From Prevotella sp. UBA2850 (GTDB lineage: Bacteria; Bacteroidota; Bacteroidia; Bacteroidales; Bacteroidaceae), in assembly GCA_002350805.1 (NCBI GenBank), contig DEFO01000029.1:57449-68275 (forward strand): a stretch of DNA of 10,827 bases. Direction: 5' to 3'. A program made the position numbers and the translations under genes. Below, in pieces: positions 1-6,480 of the stretch. The notes under the pieces were generated by a model. It was given only the letters and a program-made list of their open reading frames with translations, searched no databases and had not been told where the DNA came from. Each line of letters starts with the position of its first letter. Position 1 is the first letter of the stretch.

Positions 1-48
1 GACCCCAACATTAAAAGTGTTGTGCTCTACCGACTGAGCTAGCGGATC
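1..48 (-). tRNA. tRNA-Lys (anticodon TTT), 3' part cut off by the window edge
   Basis: Read on the minus strand, this is the 5' two thirds of a tRNA: acceptor strand GATCCGC (48-42), D arm GCTC/GAGC around AGTCGGTA, then a perfect 5-bp anticodon stem CAACA/TGTTG closing the loop CTTTTAA. The anticodon TTT lies at 15-13 and reads lysine AAA/AAG codons. The variable loop starts at the window edge, so the T arm and 3' acceptor end are missing. A Bacteroidetes-type promoter sits about 30 bases upstream. The identity is secure from the anticodon loop; only completeness is unknown. Confidence 0.93.
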
Positions 49-74
49 AGAGCTTTCTGATGTGAAAGCGGGTG

Positions 75-105
75 CAAAGGTACTATGTTTTTTTGAAACG
101 GCAAA
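75..105 (-). promoter_or_regulatory. Bacteroidetes-type promoter for tRNA-Lys
   Basis: On the minus strand, a -33 TTTG (105-102) is followed after 19 bases by a -7 TACCTTTG (82-75), matching TTTG-N19-21-TAnnTTTG. Transcription would start near 71, about 20 bases before the tRNA 5' end. The -33 box lies just beyond the stop codon of the upstream permease gene, so the tRNA can be fired independently or by read-through. Confidence 0.65.
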
Positions 106-106
106 A

Positions 107-1312
107 TTATTCGGCAGTTTTTTCGTCTTTTATTGCGATTTCTGTAGCCGATGAGTCACTGTCAGGGGGTGCAGATGGGGTAACTACGCTCTTTCCAACG
201 CTCTCTGGTACAGGAACAACGGAGGTCTCGCTGCTGTTTTCATCCTCATCCAGCTCTCGGGTGACGTATCGCTGATAGTAGGCAATGAGCAGGGTGGTGA
301 GAGGCAGGGCGATGATGAGGCCGATGAATCCGAGCAGTGCGCCCCATACCGAGAGGCTCAGCAGCAGGATGGCAGGGTTGAGGCCCATGGCCTTTCCCAT
401 GATTTTCGGCGTGACAATCATATCAATGATGACTTGTACGATAGCAAAGACGGCCACGGCAGAGATGAGGATAATCCAGAAGTTCTGTCCGGTGTCGGCT
501 GCTTTGAGCAGGGCCAGCAGGGCGGTGGGGATGAGGGCAAACGTGTGGAGATAGGGCACCAGGTCGAGAATGCCAATGAGAATGCCGAGACCGATGGCCA
601 TCGGGAAGTCGATGATGGTGAACCCGATGCAGAAGAGCACACCCATGGTGAGGGCCACAAGTCCCTGTCCGCGAATGTAGTTGTTCAACTCGCGCTCAAC
701 GTCCTGCATCAGTTCGCTCCAGAACGGTCGTACCTTTTTGGGGAAGATCTTGATCCAGTTCTCGGTAAGATACTCATAATCGAGCAGGATGAAGAACATA
801 TACAACAGCGTAATGAGCGAGGCTACGATGCTGATGACGACGCTGGCTGTCTGTCCTAGGAAGCTGAACAGCTGCGGCATGGCAGTCTTCAGCGCGTCGG
901 TGAAGTCCTTGCTACGGAAAAAATCGTCTATCCGCGCTTGGTTTTCTTGTATCCATCCCTGGATGGTTTCCGGAATGCTGGTGATATGTGCGGTGTTGTG
1001 GATGTATTTGGTGGCCAGCTCGCCCAGCTTCTGAAACTGCTCGATCATGGGCGGAATGATGAGGTAGACCACTCCCCCCACCACGGCAATGACGAAGATG
1101 AGCGTGACAATGATGCTCAAAGCCCGTGTGGGCACGTGCATTTTGTATTGCACGAACTTCACTATAGGGTAGAGCAGATAGGCCATGAACCATGCGATGA
1201 AGAATGGCAGCAGCACACTGCTGAGGTAGTTCATGAGCAGGAGAATGGCAAGAACGAGCAGACCGATGCCTGTCCAACGGATAAAACGGTCGAATGTGAT
1301 TTCTTTTTGCAT
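107..1312 (-). CDS. AI-2E family transporter / permease (PF01594-like)
   Basis: A 401-residue polytopic membrane protein of the AI-2E transporter superfamily (formerly UPF0118). Members include the reported autoinducer-2 exporter TqsA and Na+/H+ antiporter-like proteins; the substrate here cannot be inferred. Visible are two N-terminal hydrophobic helices (about residues 12-50), a helix near 65-85, a hydrophilic stretch (about 90-155), and a C-terminal set of helices with the family motifs GILDLVPYLHTFALIP and PKIMGKAMGLNPAILLLSLS, then GALLGFIGLIIALPL. A charged, low-complexity tail of about 55 residues follows the last helix. The frame stays open upstream to 1519, but that would overlap tdk and adds no conserved sequence, so the ATG at 1312 (MQKEITFDRF) is chosen. 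It lies 67 bases after tdk with no promoter seen between, so it is probably co-transcribed with tdk. Confidence 0.9.
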   Translation of the reverse strand: MQKEITFDRFIRWTGIGLLVLAILLLMNYLSSVLLPFFIAWFMAYLLYPIVKFVQYKMHVPTRALSIIVTLIFVIAVVGGVVYLIIPPMIEQFQKLGELATKYIHNTAHITSIPETIQGWIQENQARIDDFFRSKDFTDALKTAMPQLFSFLGQTASVVISIVASLITLLYMFFILLDYEYLTENWIKIFPKKVRPFWSELMQDVERELNNYIRGQGLVALTMGVLFCIGFTIIDFPMAIGLGILIGILDLVPYLHTFALIPTALLALLKAADTGQNFWIILISAVAVFAIVQVIIDMIVTPKIMGKAMGLNPAILLLSLSVWGALLGFIGLIIALPLTTLLIAYYQRYVTRELDEDENSSETSVVPVPESVGKSVVTPSAPPDSDSSATEIAIKDEKTAE

Positions 1313-1379
1313 CGTTGTCGGTGGTTTGTGGATGGCTGTATATTCAGAATAATGCTTTGATACAGAGAATGTTGCTTGT

Positions 1380-1988
1380 TTACGGACGGTTCGAATGGTC
1401 GTGTGTCCGCTGGTCGTTGGCGAGAGCTTTCTGGTAGCATTCGCGGCAGAGCGGCTCATATTCGGCTGTCTCGCCCAGCAATACACGCTTGTCGTTGGCC
1501 ACGAGACGGTGGCTGACATAAGCCAGGTTGCCGCATTTCACGCAGATGGCATGCACCTTGGTCACATCGTCGGCAATGGCGCAGAGGCCGGGAATGGGAC
1601 CGAATGGAATGCCTTTGAAGTCCATGTCGAGCCCTGCAACAATGACGCGCACACCACGGTTGGCCAGTTCGTTGCACACTTCGATGAGCCCCATGTCGAG
1701 AAACTGGGCTTCGTCGATGCCCACCACATCGATATCCGATGAGAGCAGCAGAATGCTCGACGAGTTGTCGACGGGCGTGGATTGAATGGCATTCTGGTCG
1801 TGGCTCACCACGTCGACGTCAGAGTAGCGTGTGTCGATGGCAGGTTTGAAGATCTCGACTTTCTGTTTTGCGAATTTCGCACGTTTCATGCGCCGGATAA
1901 GTTCCTCTGTCTTACCCGAGAACATGCTGCCGCACACAACTTCAATTCGTCCTGGGCGGTGTGCCTCACCTGTTAAGTTATCTGTCAT
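1380..1988 (-). CDS. tdk: Thymidine kinase, type II
   Basis: Phosphorylates thymidine with ATP to dTMP (nucleotide salvage, cytosolic, tetramer in the family). The 202-residue product has the Walker A loop GSMFSGKT at residues 20-27, the Walker B/catalytic glutamate in GIDEAQF (Glu93), the lasso and substrate segment GLDMDFKGIPFGP (about 119-131), and the structural zinc site as CVKC (149, 152) and CREC (181, 184). Length and motif order are normal for the type II family. The frame is open upstream to 2051, but those codons cross the promoter, and the chosen ATG at 1988 leaves a leader of only a few bases after the predicted start site. It is divergent from rsmI and is followed by the AI-2E permease gene on the same strand. 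Confidence 0.95.
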   Translation of the reverse strand: MTDNLTGEAHRPGRIEVVCGSMFSGKTEELIRRMKRAKFAKQKVEIFKPAIDTRYSDVDVVSHDQNAIQSTPVDNSSSILLLSSDIDVVGIDEAQFLDMGLIEVCNELANRGVRVIVAGLDMDFKGIPFGPIPGLCAIADDVTKVHAICVKCGNLAYVSHRLVANDKRVLLGETAEYEPLCRECYQKALANDQRTHDHSNRP

Positions 1989-1995
1989 GATGGTG

Positions 1996-2027
1996 CAAAA
2001 ATACAAATACGCTTTAAAAAATGCAAA
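1996..2027 (-). promoter_or_regulatory. tdk promoter (-33/-7 Bacteroidetes type)
   Basis: The minus strand carries -33 TTTG (2027-2024), a 20-base spacer, and -7 TATTTTTG (2003-1996). This is a perfect match to the Bacteroidetes primary-sigma consensus. The expected transcription start is near 1992, so the tdk mRNA would have almost no 5' leader before the ATG at 1988. Confidence 0.72.
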
Positions 2028-2042
2028 GTTTTTGTTGTTTTT

Positions 2043-2074
2043 TTTGCTCATTATTATTTTTTAAACTATATTTG
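2043..2074 (+). promoter_or_regulatory. rsmI promoter (-33/-7 Bacteroidetes type)
   Basis: -33 TTTG at 2043-2046, a 20-base spacer, and -7 TATATTTG at 2067-2074, again a perfect consensus. Transcription should start near 2078, leaving about 6-7 bases before the rsmI ATG. The -33 boxes of this promoter and of the tdk promoter are only 15 bases apart, back to back. Confidence 0.75.
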
Positions 2075-2084
2075 CCCCCGTATT

Positions 2085-2792
2085 ATGGGCATTTTGTATG
2101 TTGTGCCGACTCCTGTCGGTAATATGGAAGACATGACGCTGCGCGCCATCAGAATATTGAAGGAGGCAGATTTGGTGCTGGCGGAAGATACCCGCACATC
2201 GGGCATTCTGCTGAAGCACTTCGAAATCAAGAACCATCTGATGTCTCATCATAAGTTCAATGAGCATGGCACGTCAGCGGGCATCGTCGAGCGGCTGAAG
2301 GCCGGTCAGACGATAGCGCTCATCAGTGACGCCGGCACCCCGGGCATCAGCGATCCGGGCTTTTACCTTGTTCGCGAGGCGGTGGCTGCAGGCATTGAGG
2401 TGCAGACCCTGCCGGGTGCTACGGCATTTGTTCCGGCATTGGTGTCGAGCGGACTGCCCGACGACCGTTTCTGCTTCGAGGGTTTCCTGCCGCAGAAGAA
2501 AGGGCGTCAGACCCGCCTCGAGGGACTTCGCGACGAACAGCGTACGATGATTTTCTACGAGTCGCCCTACCGGCTGGTGAAAACTCTGCAGCAGTTCAGC
2601 GAGGTGTTCGGCGAGGACCGTCAGGTGAGTGTCTGCCGCGAGATATCGAAGGTGCATGAAGAGAGTGTGCGCGGTACGCTGGCCGAGGTCATTGCCCATT
2701 TCACCGAGAAAGAGCCGAAAGGCGAGATTGTGGTGGTGGTGGCTGGCGCTGCCCCTAAAAAAGAGAATAAAACCAAAAATAATAAGGTATGA
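2085..2792 (+). CDS. rsmI: 16S rRNA (cytidine(1402)-2'-O)-methyltransferase RsmI
   Basis: Methylates the 2'-OH of C1402 in the decoding centre of 16S rRNA using S-adenosylmethionine. The 235-residue product is a tetrapyrrole-methylase-fold protein with the RsmI signatures in order: N-terminal VVPTPVGNMEDMTLRAIRIL (about 6-25), LAEDTRTSG (33-41), the SAM-binding stretch ISDAGTPGISDPGF (80-93), LPGATAFVPALVSSGLP (about 108-124) and FEGFLPQKKGRQ (about 129-140). It is shorter than the roughly 286-residue E. coli enzyme, mainly at the C terminus, and ends in a Lys/Asn-rich tail. The ATG at 2085 directly follows the promoter. The stop codon overlaps the next start (ATGA at 2789-2792), so the downstream lipoprotein gene is probably translationally coupled. 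Confidence 0.95.
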   Translation: MGILYVVPTPVGNMEDMTLRAIRILKEADLVLAEDTRTSGILLKHFEIKNHLMSHHKFNEHGTSAGIVERLKAGQTIALISDAGTPGISDPGFYLVREAVAAGIEVQTLPGATAFVPALVSSGLPDDRFCFEGFLPQKKGRQTRLEGLRDEQRTMIFYESPYRLVKTLQQFSEVFGEDRQVSVCREISKVHEESVRGTLAEVIAHFTEKEPKGEIVVVVAGAAPKKENKTKNNKV

Positions 2793-3640
2793 AAAAACTA
2801 TTATTTGTATTTGCATTGGGAGCTATGACTCTCGTTGCATGTGATGAAGCAAAGCAAAGACCTCGTATGGCAGATCTGACCCAGAGTGACTCGTTGCAGA
2901 AGATCATTGCCCAGAAAGACAATGAGATTAACGACATGATGGGCACACTGAACGAGATTCAGGAGGGCTTCCGCTTGATTAACGAGGCTGAGAACCGCGT
3001 CAGTCTGGCCAAGGATGGTGAGGGTGCCAACAAGCGTCAGCAGCTGCGTGAGAATATGCAGTTCATTCAGCAGACAATGGCTAAGAACCGTGAGTTGATT
3101 AACAAACTGAAGAAGCAGCTGCGTGAGAGCTCCGTGAAGGGCGACCAGCTGAATAAAACTCTGGAAGACCTTGTAGCCCAGCTCGAGCAGAAAGACCAGC
3201 AGTTACAGCAGCTGCGCTCTGAACTCGACGCCAAGGATATTCACATTGGTAAGTTGGACGAGACCATTGCCACACTGAACACCGATGTGGAGAACCTGAA
3301 GACCGAGAGCAGCCAGAAGACTGAGACCATCAACACACAAGACAAGCAGTTGAATACTGCCTGGTTTGTCTTCGGAACAAAGAAAGAGCTGAAAGAACAG
3401 CGTATCATTGAGGACGGACGCGTGCTGCAGGCTAACTTCAACAAGAATTATTTCACCAAGATTGATATCCGCATCGACAAGGAAATCAAGCTCTACTCTA
3501 AGTCTGCCAAGTTGCTCACCATGCACCCGTCGAGCAGCTATACGCTTGCCAAGGATGCCAAAGACCAGTATGTGCTGCGCATCACCAACCCCCAGATTTT
3601 CTGGAGCACCAGCAAGTATTTGGTAGTACTCGTGAAATAG
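2789..3640 (+). CDS. Coiled-coil lipoprotein of unknown function
   Basis: A 283-residue predicted lipoprotein. Residues 1-18 form a type II signal peptide with lipobox LVAC (Cys18), followed by an acidic residue pair (DE) that in Bacteroidetes often goes with surface display. Residues of about 30-190 are Gln/Glu/Lys-rich, with long runs lacking proline or glycine, and read as an extended coiled coil. The last 90 residues (about 193-283, from AWFVFGTKKELKEQ) look like a compact mixed domain ending in TSKYLVVLVK. Similar Bacteroidales proteins are, as I recall, sometimes named Cbp1-family collagen-binding adhesins; I cannot confirm that here and do not assign it. The start codon overlaps the rsmI stop (ATGA) and is preceded by ATAAGGT. 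A strong terminator follows 75 bases after the stop. Confidence 0.85.
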   Translation: MKKLLFVFALGAMTLVACDEAKQRPRMADLTQSDSLQKIIAQKDNEINDMMGTLNEIQEGFRLINEAENRVSLAKDGEGANKRQQLRENMQFIQQTMAKNRELINKLKKQLRESSVKGDQLNKTLEDLVAQLEQKDQQLQQLRSELDAKDIHIGKLDETIATLNTDVENLKTESSQKTETINTQDKQLNTAWFVFGTKKELKEQRIIEDGRVLQANFNKNYFTKIDIRIDKEIKLYSKSAKLLTMHPSSSYTLAKDAKDQYVLRITNPQIFWSTSKYLVVLVK

Positions 3641-3867
3641 TATTCGCCTTCGTCACGGACCTTCTTAAAGAGGTGCCTGCGAAACAAACAAGAAGATTGA
3701 TAGAATCAACCATAAAGGGCATGCGCTGATGAAAGTGCATGCCCTTGTTTTTTATGATGAAATGAAGTGGTGGTGCTGCCGATAGAGGTGGTTAGTTGCA
3801 TTCTTCGTCCACCGGCGGAGGACGCTAGTGCGTGGGCTGTGTCCCTTCTCCCTTCTTTTTGATTGCA
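3641..3867. other. Convergent intergenic region
   Basis: Between the convergent lipoprotein (plus) and metalloprotease (minus) genes. Apart from the terminator at 3715-3753, I see no coding frame, RNA gene or repeat here. A small inverted repeat TTGAT/ATCAA (3697-3709) is too weak to interpret. Confidence 0.6.
3715..3753 (+). terminator. Rho-independent terminator after the rsmI-lipoprotein operon
   Basis: A perfect 10-bp inverted repeat, AAGGGCATGC (3715-3724) and GCATGCCCTT (3737-3746), extends inward by a G-T wobble, C-G and T-A pair to leave a 6-base loop. It is followed by GTTTTTTAT. The T run is on the plus-strand side, so it mainly terminates plus-strand transcription. On the minus strand only a short T run follows, so use by the convergent protease gene is doubtful. 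Confidence 0.88.
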
Positions 3868-5202
3868 TTACCTTCTTTTCGCAGGCATAACTTTCTTCCC
3901 CGAGGCAGGCTTGAGCGGCATTTCTGGGCAGTCGGAGAGCCTGGGTCGGAAGGGAGAGGCCGTATGGCCGGCGGCACGGGTTTTCTTATAGATGTCGAGT
4001 TTTGGTCCAGGCACCGACGGACAGTAGTTCAGCACATGTTTCATGCGTGTCTTCTGCTGCTCGGTCAGTTCGTCGCTGTAGCAGTAGGCATAATCCATCA
4101 CGTTGTGGGCAATGTATGTGGTGGCGTCTTCACAGTTGATACGCTCGCTCACCATGTCGAGTGTCAGCGTCCTGCCTGTTCTCTCGGCTGAGGCAACCAG
4201 TGCCTCCAACAGTGAGGTATAGGCATTGAAGTCGCAGTTCTTCGTGTCAGTACAGGCGTCGTCCTCGTTGCATTCATCCTCTGAGAAGGTGTGCAGCAGT
4301 CCGAGAAAATGCCCTAGCTCGTGGGCGATAGTAGATACAATGAAGCAGGGATTATAGTATCCGTTGTCCTGAGTCTCATAGATATAGGTGTTATTGATGC
4401 AACATCCGAACGGGAAGTCAGGGTGGGTGAGCGTGTTCAGGTAGTCGGTCGACTGCAGGCTGTCGAGCTTGTGGTTATCGGGAGTGACGGCCAAATCGGA
4501 GAGCCCCATCGTCTTTGGGTCTTTGAACTGGAACACATAGATATTGATGCATCGCTGAATGTTGAAGGCATAGGCTGAGTATTGCTGACGGTCTTTCCCC
4601 TCGGTGTCGAGGAAGTCATTCGGGTCGTAGTCGGTGAAGGTCACCTCATGGCGCACCACCCCGGGTTCTTCCAGTTTGTTGCCTTCGTCGTCGTACTTTG
4701 CCATCTCAAACTGCACGTTGGCACTGTTGTGTTTATAGAGGCGGTTCACGTTGGCCATCACCTTGCCCAGCCAGCCTTTCCGCACATATTGCAGGGTGTC
4801 TTTCTGGTCTTTGTAGAGCACGTGAAACACCACCGGCACCACATACTGATAGTCGTCAGCCGACGGCATGGCGGGCTGTCTCAGGCTGACAGTCTTGCTG
4901 ATGCCGTTGCTTTTCACGGTCAGCAGTCCTGTCCGCTCACTCTTTGTGAGGTTCGGTGTCACCCAAAGCGGCACCGTGGTCCGGCCGCTGCCTTTTTGCA
5001 TCAGCGGCACACACCAGTCGGTGTTGCTTGTGATGGTCCAGTCGGCATTGGTGGAAATCTCCAGCACAGCCTCGCGCTGCGCCTCATTCCACACAAATTC
5101 CTCCGTCGAGAGACTCAGTTTCTTCGAGTCGTTGTCGTCATCGTGGCCGGAACAGGCCGCCAACGCAACAACCATCATCAGATAGAGCAGTCGTCTCATC
5201 AT
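3868..5202 (-). CDS. BACON-domain zinc metalloprotease lipoprotein (M43/pappalysin-like metzincin)
   Basis: A 444-residue exported protease. Residues 1-17 are a lipoprotein signal with lipobox LAAC (Cys17), followed by SGHDDDNDS, an acidic stretch of the kind linked to surface lipoproteins. Residues of about 28-110 form a BACON domain (EAVLEISTNADWTITSN..., GLLTVKSNGISKTVSLRQ). The catalytic domain (about 118-395) has the metzincin zinc motif HELGHFLGLLH (His294, Glu295, His298, His304) and a downstream Met-turn NVMDY (Met369). Multiple cysteines (267, 268, 286, 311, 317, 323, 357, 374, 394) suggest disulfides as in pappalysin-like enzymes. A basic tail of about 45 residues follows. The frame is open to 5241, but the ATG at 5202 starts a clean signal peptide and has an AAGGAG Shine-Dalgarno 7 bases upstream, rare in this phylum. 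It overlaps the tadA stop by four bases (ATGA). Confidence 0.88.
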   Translation of the reverse strand: MMRRLLYLMMVVALAACSGHDDDNDSKKLSLSTEEFVWNEAQREAVLEISTNADWTITSNTDWCVPLMQKGSGRTTVPLWVTPNLTKSERTGLLTVKSNGISKTVSLRQPAMPSADDYQYVVPVVFHVLYKDQKDTLQYVRKGWLGKVMANVNRLYKHNSANVQFEMAKYDDEGNKLEEPGVVRHEVTFTDYDPNDFLDTEGKDRQQYSAYAFNIQRCINIYVFQFKDPKTMGLSDLAVTPDNHKLDSLQSTDYLNTLTHPDFPFGCCINNTYIYETQDNGYYNPCFIVSTIAHELGHFLGLLHTFSEDECNEDDACTDTKNCDFNAYTSLLEALVASAERTGRTLTLDMVSERINCEDATTYIAHNVMDYAYCYSDELTEQQKTRMKHVLNYCPSVPGPKLDIYKKTRAAGHTASPFRPRLSDCPEMPLKPASGKKVMPAKRR

Positions 5203-5642
5203 CTTTTCTCCTTGAAAAAGTCTATCATCAGCTGTCTGCACTCATCGCGCAACACCCCTGTTGTCACCGTGGCCTTGGGGTGGAGAGCCTTCGGCGCAAA
5301 GGCCTGGAAGCCGCGCTTAGGGTCGTCGGTGCCATAGACAATACGGCTGACCTGCGCCCAGCCGATGGCTCCGGCACACATCACACAGGGCTCTACTGTG
5401 ACATAGAGCGTGCAATCGTTCAGGTATTTCCCGCCCAACAGGTTGGCGGCCGACGTGATGGCTTGCATCTCGGCATGAGCTGTCACGTCACAGAGCGTCT
5501 CCGTCAGGTTGTGAGCCCGTGCGATGATACGGTCTTTGCACACCACAACCGCACCAATGGGAATCTCACCTTGGCGCAGTGCCTCTTGCGCCTCGTCGAG
5601 CGCCCGGCGCATGTATTGCTCGTCTTTTTCTTGCTGTGTCAT
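5199..5642 (-). CDS. tadA: tRNA-specific adenosine deaminase TadA
   Basis: Deaminates A34 of tRNA-Arg(ACG) to inosine, a zinc-dependent cytosolic enzyme. The 147-residue product has the deaminase motif HAE (His56, Glu58) and the second zinc half-site PCVMC (Cys86, Cys89), plus the N-terminal GEIPIGAVVV strand typical of the family. I chose the ATG at 5642 (MTQQEKDEQYMRRAL); the frame opens earlier with a TTG at 5660, but the conserved part begins after 5642. It lies 50 bases after greA with its own -7-like box between. Its stop codon overlaps the start of the metalloprotease gene. General nucleoside/cytosine deaminase activity cannot be excluded, but the sequence is typical TadA. Confidence 0.92.
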   Translation of the reverse strand: MTQQEKDEQYMRRALDEAQEALRQGEIPIGAVVVCKDRIIARAHNLTETLCDVTAHAEMQAITSAANLLGGKYLNDCTLYVTVEPCVMCAGAIGWAQVSRIVYGTDDPKRGFQAFAPKALHPKATVTTGVLRDECRQLMIDFFKEKR

Positions 5643-5667
5643 AGGCAGTCGTGTCAACAATGGTTGT

Positions 5668-5675
5668 CAAAGATA
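5668..5675 (-). promoter_or_regulatory. Possible -7 element for tadA
   Basis: TATCTTTG on the minus strand matches TAnnTTTG and would start transcription about 20 bases before the tadA ATG. No TTTG-like -33 box is present at the proper spacing, so this is weaker than the tdk and rsmI promoters, and co-transcription with greA is an alternative. Confidence 0.45.
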
Positions 5676-5692
5676 AAATAGTGAAACAGTTT

Positions 5693-6160
5693 CTATTCGC
5701 ACACGATGCTTTCGATGCGCAGCCTTTGGATGCCCGCCGGAACGCGCACCTCCACCTCGTCGCCCACCTTTTTGTTCAGCAGAGCCTGTGCAATAGGTGA
5801 CTTGATTGAGATCTTTCCCTCGCGGATGTTGGCCTCGTGCGGGCTGACAATCGTGTAGGTCATCTTGCAGTTGTTGGCCAGGTTGGTCATCTCCACCTTG
5901 CTCAAGAGCATCACACAGTCGCTCTTGAGAACCGACTTGTCGATGACGCGTGCATTCTCAAGTACCTTCTGCTTGAAGCGTATCCTCCCAAGCAGCCTGG
6001 CCTGTTCGCGCTTGGCGGCATGATATTCGAAATTCTCGCTGAGGTCGCCCTTGTCGCGTGCTTCGGCGATGGCATCCCTCACACGGGGCAGTTCCACACT
6101 CTCCAACTGATGAAGTTCGGCTACCAGCTTGTCGTAGCCTTCTTGCGACATATATTCCAT
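5693..6160 (-). CDS. greA: Transcription elongation factor GreA
   Basis: Rescues backtracked RNA polymerase by stimulating cleavage of the transcript 3' end through the secondary channel. The 155-residue product has the usual family length. The N-terminal coiled coil (about 5-75) carries the acidic tip GDLSENFEYHAAK with Asp39, Glu42 and Glu45 in the catalytic positions. The C-terminal FKBP-like domain has the typical IVSPHEANIREGKISIKSPI and GDEVEVRVPAG segments. The initiating ATG at 6160 (MEYMSQEGYDKL) fits the family N terminus; a second Met three residues on is possible. It is followed by tadA on the same strand. Confidence 0.95.
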   Translation of the reverse strand: MEYMSQEGYDKLVAELHQLESVELPRVRDAIAEARDKGDLSENFEYHAAKREQARLLGRIRFKQKVLENARVIDKSVLKSDCVMLLSKVEMTNLANNCKMTYTIVSPHEANIREGKISIKSPIAQALLNKKVGDEVEVRVPAGIQRLRIESIVCE

Positions 6161-6194
6161 CTTCTTTTTTCAATGAGTCTGATGATTCTGACTG

Positions 6195-6202
6195 CAAATG
6201 TA
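6195..6202 (-). promoter_or_regulatory. greA -7 promoter element
   Basis: TACATTTG on the minus strand matches TAnnTTTG and lies about 35 bases before the greA ATG. The best -33 candidate is ATTG at 6228-6225, with a 22-base spacer, so the -33 is imperfect. Confidence 0.5.
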
Positions 6203-6250
6203 TAAAAAAATACTGAAAGACAGGCAATTTGGAGATGAGAAAATGATATC

Positions 6251-6441
6251 AAGTGAAAAGTGATAAGTTTTTTAGGAGTGATAAGTGAGAAGTTTTTTAG
6301 GAGAGTAGGAGCTAGCCTAAGTGACAAGTGATAAGTGAGAAGTGACAAGTGTGATTACCTTTGAACCTTGAACTTGGAACTATTTTAGGAGTGTAGGAGT
6401 GTAGACAATACCTTTGCCTCTTGAACCTTGAACTTTGAACC
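6251..6441. repeat. Degenerate tandem heptamer/octamer repeats in a gene-free region
   Basis: Four short repeat families are stacked here. AAGTGAN heptamers occur as two copies from 6251 and five in a row at 6319-6353 (the last, AAGTGTG, imperfect). A 21-base unit beginning AAGTGA and ending in AAG-T6-AGGAG is repeated at 6258-6278 and 6283-6303 with one mismatch, a 25-base period. TTGAACN heptamers occur three times at 6361-6381 and three times at 6421-6441. TAGGAGTG occurs twice at 6386-6401. The rest of 6161-6480 holds the greA leader and promoter, and two tiny GC-rich hairpins (GCGGC-TCT-GCCGC at 6443-6455; CCCC-TC-GGGG at 6464-6473) near the end of the reductase gene. No convincing gene, RNA or terminator was seen. 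Function is unknown. Confidence 0.85.
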
Positions 6442-6480
6442 TGCGGCTCTGCCGCCTCACCCTCCCCTCGGGGACTATCG

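Noticed and set aside
1313..1519. N-terminal extension of the AI-2E permease
   Set aside because: The extra 69 codons overlap tdk and precede a normal family N terminus, so the ATG at 1312 is preferred.
4582..5337. Long plus-strand open frame (251 codons)
   Set aside because: It lies antisense to the metalloprotease and tadA, which have clear motifs. Its translation is His/Val-rich with no recognisable domain.
6251..6441. CRISPR array or replication iterons
   Set aside because: Repeats are 7-8 bases, tandem without spacers, and mixed in type, with no cas or rep gene nearby.
6443..6473. Terminator after the RibD-like gene
   Set aside because: The two hairpins are short (5 and 4 bp) and no T run follows on the minus strand.
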